Translations under genes and position numbers: made by a program
Shown: in pieces, positions 43,202-52,960 of the stretch
How positions within the stretch are numbered: the first letter of the stretch is position 1
Layout: every line of letters begins with the position of its first letter
The notes under the pieces: generated by a model
The model's database searches: none
Told to the model about the DNA's origin: nothing
The model's input: only the letters and a program-made list of their open reading frames with translations
Assembly: GCA_002731825.1 (NCBI GenBank)
Contig: PCCS01000001.1
Location: 144,984 to 202,961 of the forward strand
Direction: 5' to 3'
Length of the DNA: 57,978 nucleotides
Source of the DNA: Myxococcales bacterium
GTDB lineage: Bacteria; Myxococcota_A; Bradymonadia; UBA7976; UBA1532

Positions 43202-45418
43202 TTGGGCCAACCACGTCAGGCAGAGAAGCAATTGATCGACCAAGCAGCTCTCATAGAGTCCCTCAATGATGTACAGCGTGAGGCCGTCTGTCACAAGAGT
43301 GGGTCATTGCTTCTGTTGGCTGGCGCGGGCAGCGGCAAAACCCGAGTGGTCACAACCCGCATAGCACGGCTATTAGGTCACGGTGAGCGAGCCGAGTCTA
43401 TCCTGGCACTGACCTTTACAAATCGAGCGGCTAAGGAAATGCGTGAGCGAGTTGGTGAGCTCCTTGGCTTGGTGGAGCAACCACCGGTGCTGATCAGCAC
43501 CTTTCATGCGCTGGGTGCCCGCGTCTTGCGCCAACATGCAGCCCACTTTGGGCGAACTCGATACTTCACCATTTACGATGAAGACGACCAGGTCTCTGTT
43601 TTAAGGCAAGTCACGGAATCCCTTGGCTACAACTACAAAGTTCAGCAATTGAAGGTGATCATTCGTGCCTTTGCTCGGGCAAAAAACGATGCTCTAAACG
43701 TCACCGATACCGTGCCCCCGGCAGATTTTGTCGGCATCGACTGGGCTCGAGTCGGCGATGAGTATGAAGCCCGCTTGAAGCGGGCCGACGCGTTCGATTT
43801 TGGCGATTTAATTCTTCGAAGTGGCGACCTGTTTGCCGAGGTTCCTCGAGTCGCGACTATGTACCGGAGGCTTTGGAAATGGGTTTTAGTCGATGAGTTT
43901 CAAGATACCAATATTGCTCAGTATCGGTGGCTTAAGCTCATGGCGCCCCCAGGCTCAAATTTGTTTGTGGTGGGCGATGATGACCAGTCCATTTACGGAT
44001 GGCGGGGCGCCGAGGTGGACAACATCCTCAATTTTCCAGACCAGTACACCGATGCCCGTGTGGTTCGTCTTGAGCAGAATTATCGCAGCCAGCGGCACAT
44101 CTTGGATGCAGCCAACAAAGTCATCGAACACAATCAGAATCGATTGGGAAAGTCGCTTTGGACCGAGCGAGACGGACAAGCCCTAATTCAATTAGAGGTC
44201 GCCGATAGCGGTCGTGCAGAAGCCAACTTCGTCGCCGCTCGTATTTCCAAATTGTGTCAAGAACAAGACCTGAGCCCTTCGGATATTGCTGTTTTAATGA
44301 GGGCCAATCACCTTTCTCTCGACCTAGAGACGTGTCTACGTGCATTGTCTATTCCATATCGAGTGGTCCGGGGCCGGGCATTTTTTGACCGCGCCGAAGT
44401 TAAAGACGCGCTGGCCTACGTACGCATGTTGGTCAATCCCGATGATGAAGTGGCTTTTAGACGCTCGATCGCGGCGCCGGCTCGAGGTGTCGGCAAGGTT
44501 TCTATCAAAAAGATCGACGGCGTTGCACAGGAAGGTGCTCTCTCTCTCTGGTCCTCCGTTGACACCGTCTTGTCTCAGGGCACACTCAAGGGTAGAGCGA
44601 AGACCGGTCTCGCTCACTTCTATGAGGCCGTTAATCGCCATCGGGATGATACGTTAGTTGGCACCGAAGCCGCCCAGTCTATCAAAGCACTTCTTGGGGA
44701 AGTGGGCTTGTATAAAGATGTTTCCCTGGACGACCGAGACGAAGATGAATACCAGCGCCAGCAGAATATCGCGCGCTTGGTAACCGACATCGAGTCGTGG
44801 AGCCAGCAAGATCCAGATGCCCATTTGGAGACCTATCTAGAACAAGTCAAATTAGTCAGCGATGGAGACGCTCAATCAGATGAGTCTGGTGAAGTGTCTT
44901 TAATGACGGTCCATGCGGCCAAGGGACTGGAATTCCCAGTGGTTTTCGTCATTGGCATGGAAGAGGGTGTTTTTCCTCATAACCGGTCTATTCAGGCGGG
45001 TGATGTCGAAGAGGAACGCCGTCTGTGCTACGTCGCCATTACCCGCGCGAAAGACCAGCTTATCTTGACGAGAGCAAGGCGTCGCCATGGATTTCAAGAT
45101 ACGCAGTACAATCCGGCGAGTCGCTTTCTGGCCGAATTGCCGAGCGATGTTTTAAATGCATCCGCGCGAGTGCAATACGCGCGATCCGAGCGGCCGGTAC
45201 AGCGTGCCAAGCTGGCGGCTGGAGCGACTTGGGATACAGATTCGGGCCAAGAACAACTCAGTCAATTCAACCGCGGCTCTAGGGTTTGGCATGCGCAATT
45301 TGGTGCGGGGACCATACTCAACGTCACTCATGGTGTCCGTCTTATTCTGAATGTACAATTTGACGGAATGGAGCCCATGAAGGTCGTATCTGACTTTGTT
45401 TCCGTCTATGACGGTTGA
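43202..45418 (+). CDS. PcrA/UvrD-like superfamily 1A DNA helicase
   Basis: The protein (738 residues from TTG 43202; TTG 43232, just before the SLNDVQREAV helicase start and after AGAGAAG, is equally likely) has Walker A AGAGSGKTR (40-48), LTFTNRAAKEMRERV, STFHALGARVLRQHA, motif II VLVDEFQDTN, VVGDDDQSIYGWRGA, EQNYRSQRHIL, SLMTVHAAKGLEFPVVFV and CYVAITRAKDQL. The C terminus ends with a PcrA-type tudor-like region (GSRVWHAQFGAGTILNV). These 3'-5' helicases act in nucleotide excision repair and replication restart. UvrD and PcrA cannot be separated here. Confidence 0.93.
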   Translation: MGQPRQAEKQLIDQAALIESLNDVQREAVCHKSGSLLLLAGAGSGKTRVVTTRIARLLGHGERAESILALTFTNRAAKEMRERVGELLGLVEQPPVLISTFHALGARVLRQHAAHFGRTRYFTIYDEDDQVSVLRQVTESLGYNYKVQQLKVIIRAFARAKNDALNVTDTVPPADFVGIDWARVGDEYEARLKRADAFDFGDLILRSGDLFAEVPRVATMYRRLWKWVLVDEFQDTNIAQYRWLKLMAPPGSNLFVVGDDDQSIYGWRGAEVDNILNFPDQYTDARVVRLEQNYRSQRHILDAANKVIEHNQNRLGKSLWTERDGQALIQLEVADSGRAEANFVAARISKLCQEQDLSPSDIAVLMRANHLSLDLETCLRALSIPYRVVRGRAFFDRAEVKDALAYVRMLVNPDDEVAFRRSIAAPARGVGKVSIKKIDGVAQEGALSLWSSVDTVLSQGTLKGRAKTGLAHFYEAVNRHRDDTLVGTEAAQSIKALLGEVGLYKDVSLDDRDEDEYQRQQNIARLVTDIESWSQQDPDAHLETYLEQVKLVSDGDAQSDESGEVSLMTVHAAKGLEFPVVFVIGMEEGVFPHNRSIQAGDVEEERRLCYVAITRAKDQLILTRARRRHGFQDTQYNPASRFLAELPSDVLNASARVQYARSERPVQRAKLAAGATWDTDSGQEQLSQFNRGSRVWHAQFGAGTILNVTHGVRLILNVQFDGMEPMKVVSDFVSVYDG

Positions 45419-45552
45419 CTGTCGTGTCTATATCTACCATTAGGGACCCTGACCGGTTTACTCTTGCGTCAAGCGACAGGGGGATCGCCAAACCAGTCAT
45501 CGATGACTCAGCTTCAACATAACTGAGAGCTGACACGAGGTATGGAATCAAA

Positions 45553-46605
45553 TTGAGCACACGATGCAAACATTGCGGCGCACTCATTTCGAGCCAACAG
45601 GCTGATGCGTCGGGGATCTGTGCTGTCTGTGGTCGTCCATTTGATTTAGAGTCCGCGGAACCACAACTCGCCGATACGCCCTTCGCTGGGAATGAGATTT
45701 TGAGCGGTGCGCCTGTCAATAGTCAAGCCGAGACATTGGGTTTGGAACTCGGTGCGAGATTGGGTCCGCTACCCACAGATGCAGATGATATCGATATTTC
45801 AGCAATTCTCGATAGCAAAAGCCATGTGTCAGCCGACTCTGACCGTGAGGCTCAGTGGCGGATTCGAACACCCAGAGGCGTGATTTATGAGGTGGCATCC
45901 GTCGAGGAGGCCGCTCATTACATCCAGACTGCTGACGATCCAAACCGGCTCGAGGTCGCTCGTGGCTTAGCCCCATTTCGGTCTATCGATAGCTATTCCG
46001 AGTTCACGGTATTGTTGACAGACTCATCGCACATTCAAGGGTCGATGTCGGACTTGCTCGAAGATATGAGTGTGGCTGCATCCATGAATTCAGCCCTTGA
46101 GGCGGCTGTCTATGACGACAGTGCGCCTACGGGTTCGCTACAGCTCGACTTGCAAAGTGCAAGTCATCGGCACGCGGGTGTTCTGGGGCATAGGGATACG
46201 CAACGCAAAACATCATCTCAGGTATCCTTAATAGCCCGACCAGATGCCAAGGGGGACAAAAGCCTCGGATTTGGTTTTGCTGCGACCATACTCCTGGTTT
46301 GCATTGGTGTTGCCCTTGCGAGTGTGGAGACCTTCACCGGTCATAAGCATAATTCAACACATGGGCAACCCTTAGCGGTTGTCGCCAAATTTGAATCGAA
46401 GCAAATTGAGCGCGCAAACACGGCTATCGAAGCGGGTAGCTACACGACGGCTGCAAAAATTCTTGAAGGTTTGGCCAAGCGCTCGAAGAATCCAATTGTT
46501 TACAAGAATTTAGCAATCGCCCTGGCTCGAACTAACCGTCCAAGTGAAGCCAAACAGGCGCTTGAGACGTATCGACGATTGGTGAGTACGGAGAAAAAGC
46601 AATGA
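45553..46605 (+). CDS. Zinc-ribbon, single-pass membrane protein with TPR tail
   Basis: The start is TTG 45553, encoding MSTRCKHCGALISSQQADAS; GGA 6-7 nt upstream is a modest ribosome site. Four cysteines (C5, C8, C23, C26) form a CxxC...CxxC zinc ribbon. A middle domain (about 98-160) with WRIRTPRGVIYEVASVEEAA recalls GYF-like domains of myxobacterial envelope proteins. One membrane helix lies at about 239-258, and the last 70 residues are TPR-like (AAKILEGLAKRSKNPIVYKN). The next gene repeats this zinc-ribbon/helix/TPR plan and overlaps it by 4 bp (ATGA). Probably an inner-membrane scaffold; function unknown. Confidence 0.8.
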   Translation: MSTRCKHCGALISSQQADASGICAVCGRPFDLESAEPQLADTPFAGNEILSGAPVNSQAETLGLELGARLGPLPTDADDIDISAILDSKSHVSADSDREAQWRIRTPRGVIYEVASVEEAAHYIQTADDPNRLEVARGLAPFRSIDSYSEFTVLLTDSSHIQGSMSDLLEDMSVAASMNSALEAAVYDDSAPTGSLQLDLQSASHRHAGVLGHRDTQRKTSSQVSLIARPDAKGDKSLGFGFAATILLVCIGVALASVETFTGHKHNSTHGQPLAVVAKFESKQIERANTAIEAGSYTTAAKILEGLAKRSKNPIVYKNLAIALARTNRPSEAKQALETYRRLVSTEKKQ

Positions 46606-48785
46606 TCGTGATCTGCGAATCATGCGGCGCGAGTCTTGATGCATCGGCTGCAGCCGAAAACCCAGGACCGATAACCATAAAGTGTACCCAGTGTGGCCAT
46701 TTAATGACGGGTGTTGAATTACCAGGTCATGACACTGCGGGCATCTATGATACTCAGCCCAAGAGACCTGCATTTAAAGTGCCTGAGAGTACCATCGATG
46801 CACCCGACCCTGATTCGATATCCGATGAGTCAATCGGCTATCCAGATTTTGCGACGGCACCAGAAGATGCGTTCAAACCAAAGTCTGCAATCAAGCCTTT
46901 GGACGCGCCTCTGTCACCACCCCTTGGCACATTTCGACCTAATCGAAAGAAGCCACCACCATTACCGCCTATCGGGCCCACGGGTACAACTGCGGGGATG
47001 ATTCCGCCGAGTATTGCGCCGGGTGACGAGGCGCAGACGCAACCGGTAGGACCTGTACCGGAAACGGGTGGCCTGTCCGCGGCCGAACTGGGACCCCTTG
47101 AGCCAGGAGATACCGAAGATTTCCCGCCCGTCGGACCAAAACAATCGAGCCCACACTCATCGGGGTTGGATGATGAGTTGGAAACCGTATCGGTGGTCGA
47201 GGCCCCGCCGGAGACAATCTCCTCTATTGCAGACGCCGTTAAGCACTTGACGACAGGGGAGATCCCGACGGTAACGATACCTGCTTCCGTGGATGAACCT
47301 CTCGATTTTACCGATGAAAAGCCAACGCCACCAACGGCGCCAGCCCCAAAAGGAAAAGCGGGTCTATCTTGGGTGCTCATAATTAGCCTGTGCGTGAACA
47401 TCGTCCTCGTTTATCTCTGGCAGACCGAGCGACGACCGAACGCGTCATCCGTTGCTCTAGCGAGCCTGGGAAGTCAAGCCAGCCTATCGAATGTCAACGC
47501 CTTAATTTTTGCTGCCCAAGCGATTCAGCAGGACACGGATGAAGGCCGAAAACGAGCACAAACCCTCCTCAAAAGCCTTACGATTCCTGATGGGTCGTCC
47601 AAAATCGCCCAGTCGACGGTTGACAATGCCAAGTTGCTTTTGGCGCAGATCAGTTTGGATCGTGCACAAAACGCAGCCCTGCAGAAGCAATCTATCGCGG
47701 CAGAGTTGACGCAAGCCGAAGAATGGTTGAACGCTTTGAGCCCGAGCGCAAATACGCACCCATTGGCCCCAGGACTACGAGCAAGATTGCATCGTCTTGC
47801 GGGTCGTTCGGACGCAGCAAATACGGCCTTGAACAATCGCAGCGTGCCTCAAACAACAGAGCCGAGTCTAGCCGGCGTACTAAGAGCGGGTGAGCGCGCA
47901 TTGCTTGATCTGCCGGCGGCTGAAATAGATGCATCGGGACGAGTGATGGGCTTAAATCGGTTGTCTTCCGACATTGTTATGCTGCCGACCTATTGGGGCT
48001 TGCGTGTGGACGCGGCTCTCGCAGCAAAGCGACATGACTTGGCTGAAGAGATTCTTTTGTCGGCCCCGTCAGGCATGCTCAGAGCTCATTTTCGGCGTCA
48101 AATTAAGGAACTCCGCCCCAATCAGAAACAGGCATCTAAGACCAAACAGGGTCTCGCATCCTCGACGAGTAACAAGACAGGTTCCGAACGGAAGAGCAAC
48201 GCAACCCAGTTTGCCGAACCTTTGGTTGATTCAAAACCGTCGGCCGTGGCATCGGAAAAATTAAGGAAAGATACCCCGGATAGACGCAAAAAGACGATGA
48301 ACTCTCTTGAGGCCAAGCCAAAGAAATCAGTTCAATCGAGCTCAACAATAGTCAAGGCGTCAGATACGCCGAGATCAAAACCTGTCAAAACGAGCCCGGC
48401 GAAATCGGCATCAGAAATCAGCGGTGAATCCTACACTGCGTTGATGAAACAGGGGGCTAGACTCTTGGAAAACGGCCGGATACGGCAAGCACGCGCGAAA
48501 TTCGAAGCAGCAGCTAAAGCGAATTCAAATCGCCCATCACCTTTTGTTCAGCTGGGTTGGTGTGAGATTAATTTGCAATCATATGGACGTGCTGTCCGAC
48601 AATTCAAAAAGGCGTTGAGTGTGAGTCCAAATCATCGTGACGGCACGTTTGGTCTTGGTGTTGCCTATGAGAAAATGGGGCGCACAAGTCAAGCCATCCA
48701 GGTTTATGAACGGTACCTCAGTCGTCATCCAAACGATCGCAATACCCGAAAAATCAGGTTCCGACTGGACCGCTTGAAACCATAA
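46602..48785 (+). CDS. MJ0042-type zinc-ribbon, single-pass membrane protein with TPR tail
   Basis: The 727-residue product starts MIVICESCGASLDASAAAEN with a CxxC...CxxC ribbon (C5, C8, C28, C31) typical of MJ0042-type domains. A Pro-rich, acidic linker leads to a helix at about 256-273 (SWVLIISLCVNIVLVYLW). The periplasmic half holds helical repeats, a basic Lys/Ser-rich stretch and C-terminal TPR units (about 610-727) with RARAKFEAAAKANSNRPSPF and GVAYEKMGRTSQAIQVYE. Same plan as the upstream gene, which it overlaps by 4 bp. The plan resembles envelope-spanning scaffolds in Myxococcota; role unknown. Confidence 0.82.
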   Translation: MIVICESCGASLDASAAAENPGPITIKCTQCGHLMTGVELPGHDTAGIYDTQPKRPAFKVPESTIDAPDPDSISDESIGYPDFATAPEDAFKPKSAIKPLDAPLSPPLGTFRPNRKKPPPLPPIGPTGTTAGMIPPSIAPGDEAQTQPVGPVPETGGLSAAELGPLEPGDTEDFPPVGPKQSSPHSSGLDDELETVSVVEAPPETISSIADAVKHLTTGEIPTVTIPASVDEPLDFTDEKPTPPTAPAPKGKAGLSWVLIISLCVNIVLVYLWQTERRPNASSVALASLGSQASLSNVNALIFAAQAIQQDTDEGRKRAQTLLKSLTIPDGSSKIAQSTVDNAKLLLAQISLDRAQNAALQKQSIAAELTQAEEWLNALSPSANTHPLAPGLRARLHRLAGRSDAANTALNNRSVPQTTEPSLAGVLRAGERALLDLPAAEIDASGRVMGLNRLSSDIVMLPTYWGLRVDAALAAKRHDLAEEILLSAPSGMLRAHFRRQIKELRPNQKQASKTKQGLASSTSNKTGSERKSNATQFAEPLVDSKPSAVASEKLRKDTPDRRKKTMNSLEAKPKKSVQSSSTIVKASDTPRSKPVKTSPAKSASEISGESYTALMKQGARLLENGRIRQARAKFEAAAKANSNRPSPFVQLGWCEINLQSYGRAVRQFKKALSVSPNHRDGTFGLGVAYEKMGRTSQAIQVYERYLSRHPNDRNTRKIRFRLDRLKP

Positions 48786-49252
48786 AAAGTCCTCGCTGGG
48801 AATCCATTCGCTGTCTTTTTTGGTTTCGTGAATTTAAGTCTCGTAAGCTAGACGAAAATCACCTATAAGGCACCGCCGAAACCGATGGACAATGTATGAA
48901 AAGCAATCGAACCTTTTCCCAACGACCGGATTCCAAATACGAAGCAAGCCTCTGTCTCACCGCAGACCTGGTTGAGCTCTTGGTTCCGTTGCGTGAACAG
49001 TATGTCGGTTCAACCCTAAATGGACCCATTGTCGGTGGGGCTCTCCACGTCACGGCAGTCTCCATCATGCGAAAGCCTGTTCGCTAGACGCACGACTTCA
49101 CCAAGCGGCTGGCTTTTGCAGAGCCAATTCGCATCGGCCTGTACAAAAGGTGAAGTGAGTCTCCCCGTTAAGATTGCGCCTATGATTGTGAACAGCCCTT
49201 TGGTATCAGTGCAAGCATTATAGCCAATGGGCGTGTATGCGGGAGATAGCTG
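48786..49252. other. Intergenic region with one doubtful small ORF
   Basis: The 467 bp between the TPR gene and mtnA contain only one reasonable frame (48896-49087, listed separately). A T-rich patch follows the TPR gene near 48815 but lacks a stem. GGTTCAACCC near 49007 looks like a tRNA T-arm, but no acceptor or anticodon arms surround it. Confidence 0.4.
48896..49087 (+). CDS. Small hypothetical ORF
   Basis: Sixty-three codons beginning MKSNRTFSQRPDSKYEASLC, with a plausible amphipathic helix (LTADLVELLVPLREQY) and a beta-like end (GALHVTAVSIMRKPVR). The residue use looks like protein rather than noise, but there is no clear ribosome site and no recognisable family. Confidence 0.35.
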   Translation: MKSNRTFSQRPDSKYEASLCLTADLVELLVPLREQYVGSTLNGPIVGGALHVTAVSIMRKPVR

Positions 49253-50299
49253 ATGACGAGAGAGACCTTTAAAACCATTGAGTGGACCAAAACAACAGTT
49301 CGGCTGCTGGACCAGAGGCGGCTGCCGTCAAGGGAGGCTTACGTGTCCTGTTCGACGCATTCGGAGGTCGCCCAAGCCATCGAAGATATGGTGGTCAGGG
49401 GGGCACCAGCAATCGGCATTGTTGCTGCTTATGGACTTGTTCTTGGATTGCGAGAGTTGATGGTCAAGCAGCAGACTGCCGATTATAATGACATCGACAC
49501 GCTGTTTTCCCGACTCGCCGAAACCCGACCAACAGCCGTTAACTTATTTTGGGCGCTTGATCGGCTTAAACGATTGATTGATCTGAACAAACAGGTGTCT
49601 TTGCCCAGCCTGATCGAGCGCGTTGAGTCCGAAGCCGAGGCCATACATCAGGAAGATCGGGAGATGTGTGACGCTATGGGTCGATACGGGGCCGATTTAT
49701 TCGATTCGTCTGTCCGCATACTGACTCATTGCAACACGGGCGCGCTCGCGACCGGTGGCACGGGGACAGCTCTCGCAGTCATTCGTGAGTTGTCGAACCG
49801 AGGAAAACTGACTCATGTCTTCGCAGATGAAACAAGACCATTTCTACAAGGGTCAAGACTGACGGCTTGGGAGTTAGATCGCGATCAAATTCCTGTCTCT
49901 GTCATCACAGACAGTATGGCGGCAGATTTAATGAAGCGCCGTCAGGTGGACGCGGTGATCGTGGGTGCCGATCGCATTACTGCCAATGGTGATGTGGCCA
50001 ATAAAATTGGCACCTATGGCTTGGCTGTCCTCTGTCGAATGCACGAGATTCCCTTCTATGTCGTGGCACCGACCTCGACGGTCGATTTAGGTACAAGCGA
50101 TGGATCGTTCATCGAGATCGAGCAGCGTTCCAGTCGGGAAGTGACCCACGTTGGACAGTATATGCTTGTACCCGACGGTGTCGCCGTGCTAAATCCGGCC
50201 TTCGATGTGACGCCCAATGAGCTCATTACGGCGATCATTACAGAGTACGGTGTGGTCGGAAAACCCTATGAAACAGGTTTACTGGCTCAACTCAAGTGA
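49253..50299 (+). CDS. mtnA: Methylthioribose-1-phosphate isomerase
   Basis: The 348-residue protein matches MtnA/eIF2B-like isomerases: MVVRGAPAIGIVAAYGLVLG, ILTHCNTGALATGGTGTAL (catalytic Cys), FADETRPFLQGSRLTAWEL and VIVGADRITANGDVANKIGT (catalytic Asp). It converts methylthioribose-1-phosphate to methylthioribulose-1-phosphate in the methionine salvage pathway. No other salvage genes lie nearby. About 180 bp separate it from rplU. Confidence 0.95.
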   Translation: MTRETFKTIEWTKTTVRLLDQRRLPSREAYVSCSTHSEVAQAIEDMVVRGAPAIGIVAAYGLVLGLRELMVKQQTADYNDIDTLFSRLAETRPTAVNLFWALDRLKRLIDLNKQVSLPSLIERVESEAEAIHQEDREMCDAMGRYGADLFDSSVRILTHCNTGALATGGTGTALAVIRELSNRGKLTHVFADETRPFLQGSRLTAWELDRDQIPVSVITDSMAADLMKRRQVDAVIVGADRITANGDVANKIGTYGLAVLCRMHEIPFYVVAPTSTVDLGTSDGSFIEIEQRSSREVTHVGQYMLVPDGVAVLNPAFDVTPNELITAIITEYGVVGKPYETGLLAQLK

Positions 50300-50349
50300 G
50301 CAAAAAACGGTTAGAGACAGCGGCTTTTTAAGATTCGTATGGATCAAGG

Positions 50350-50378
50350 TTGACATTTTTATCAACTCAACCTAAAGT
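50350..50378 (+). promoter_or_regulatory. Strong sigma-70-like promoter of rplU-rpmA
   Basis: TTGACA (50350-50355, full consensus) and TAAAGT (50373-50378, 4/6) are separated by exactly 17 bp. Transcription should start near 50385, leaving a leader of about 90 nt before rplU. Confidence 0.65.
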
Positions 50379-50384
50379 TCGCGC

Positions 50385-50476
50385 CCCTGTGAGCGTTTTG
50401 TGTTCACAGTTCTAGGAAATTGGACGTATGCAGACTGGCGGAGCGAAAGCTCTAGTCGGCCAGATGGACAGATAAG
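50385..50476 (+). promoter_or_regulatory. Structured 5' leader of rplU
   Basis: The leader can form a hairpin CTGTGA/TCACAG (50387-50392 with 50404-50409) and, nearer the gene, a nested hairpin: outer CTGGC/GCCAG (50435-50439 with 50459-50463) and inner GAGC/GCTC closed by a GAAA tetraloop (50441-50452). The second lies just before the weak ribosome site of rplU. Ribosomal-protein operons are often autoregulated through such leaders; binding by L21 or L27 is inference only. Confidence 0.4.
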
Positions 50477-50791
50477 ATGTACGCAATAATCAAAACTGGC
50501 GGTAAGCAATACCGCGTGAGTCCCGGACAAACCTTACGCGTCGAAAAGCTAGACGGCGACGTCGGTGAGACTGTTGAGCTGGACAATGTCCTGCTCGTGG
50601 GCGGTGGCGAAGGCATTCAAATCGGGACACCAAGTGTGGCCGGTGCGGCAGTCAGCGCTGAGATCGTTGAGCAAGGCCGAGCCAAAAAGATCATCGTTTT
50701 CAAAAAGAAGCGCCGTAAGGGCTATCACAAAAAGCAAGGACACCGTCAATATTATACGGGCCTTAGGATCACCGACATTCGCGCATCATAG
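50477..50791 (+). CDS. rplU: 50S ribosomal protein L21
   Basis: The 104-residue protein begins [20 protein letters not shown] and shows the L21 course throughout, ending with [20 protein letters not shown] then RITDI. It binds 23S rRNA in the large subunit. Normal order rplU-rpmA-obg follows. Confidence 0.97.
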   Translation: MYAIIKTGGKQYRVSPGQTLRVEKLDGDVGETVELDNVLLVGGGEGIQIGTPSVAGAAVSAEIVEQGRAKKIIVFKKKRRKGYHKKQGHRQYYTGLRITDIRAS

Positions 50792-50818
50792 CGCACACTA
50801 TCGGTAGGAGTAATCGAG

Positions 50819-52116
<1,298 letters not shown>

Positions 52117-52259
52117 ACTTTTTTTTCGTTTAAGCGTCTGTTTTTAATGGATTTTTATTCTTGCGAGATGTCGTAAGGGTAGTTGACACTGAGGCGCGAG
52201 GTGTGCTAGTCGAATCACCAGTTTTCGGTCAAATGATATCGCCGAAGGGACCCACCCAA

Positions 52260-52952
52260 ATGGCAAGAATTTTTGCAGTACTCGTTCTTTTTTCAGGCGT
52301 ATCATTCGCCCAGGCCCCAGGTTCATCGACGGAACCGACGGCAGCAGAGCCACCAAAGGCCGCCGAACAGGAAAATACCGCTTCGACGCCGTCATCCAGC
52401 GCTGACGATGCATACAAAGTTAAATTAAACGACCTTCAAGGGCGCGTGAACGAACTCAAAGAAAAGATTTTTCGTACGAAGACGCGACTCGCGATTCTGA
52501 AGGAAAGTATTCTCTCCACAAGCATTGCAGGCGCCGAAGCTCAACTCATCCATCGAAACGAGATGGGGGCCAGCTTTAATCTCGAGAAGATCATCTACTC
52601 TTTGGACGGGACGCCCATCAAGACGAAGATAGACAAAGAGGGCGATTTGGCCGACCAAAAGGAGATCCAAATCTTCGATGGCCCCATCGTGCCAGGCAAT
52701 CACACAATTTCGGTTGTTATGATTTACCGCGGAAATGGCTTCGGCATTTTCTCATATCTCCGCGGCTATGTGTTCACTTTGCGGTCCTCACATACATTTC
52801 ATGCCGAGGAAGGGAAGCGAGTCCAAGTTAAGATCATCGGGTACGAAAAAGGCGGAATGACAACGGACCTCCGTGATAAGCCAGACATCAGGTTTGAGAG
52901 AACCCTAGCTGAAGCGAAGCAGAGCGCGTCCGACGAAGTCGATTCTAAGTAA
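52260..52952 (+). CDS. Exported coiled-coil protein, first gene of TPR operon
   Basis: ATG 52260 gives 230 residues starting with a signal peptide (MARIFAVLVLFSGVSFAQA). Starts farther upstream add a tail without signal character. A Ser/Pro/Ala/Glu-rich linker is followed by a coiled coil (KLNDLQGRVNELKEKIFRTK and on) and a beta-rich domain with SLDGTPIKTKIDKEGDLADQ and PGNHTISVVMIYRGNGFGIF. Proteins of this shape are found beside long TPR proteins in Myxococcota, often wrongly named dihydrolipoamide acyltransferase. No such catalytic motif is present. It lies 8 bp upstream of the TPR gene. Confidence 0.8.
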   Translation: MARIFAVLVLFSGVSFAQAPGSSTEPTAAEPPKAAEQENTASTPSSSADDAYKVKLNDLQGRVNELKEKIFRTKTRLAILKESILSTSIAGAEAQLIHRNEMGASFNLEKIIYSLDGTPIKTKIDKEGDLADQKEIQIFDGPIVPGNHTISVVMIYRGNGFGIFSYLRGYVFTLRSSHTFHAEEGKRVQVKIIGYEKGGMTTDLRDKPDIRFERTLAEAKQSASDEVDSK

Positions 52953-52960
52953 GGTTCTCC

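Noticed and set aside
47000-47401. Minus-strand frame of 187 codons (46838-47401)
   Set aside because: Antisense to the proline-rich linker of the zinc-ribbon/TPR gene; Gly/Ser-rich content is explained by the Pro and Ala codons on the other strand.
49000-49090. Possible tRNA (GGTTCAACCC resembles a T-arm)
   Set aside because: No acceptor stem, D-arm or anticodon arm fits around it.
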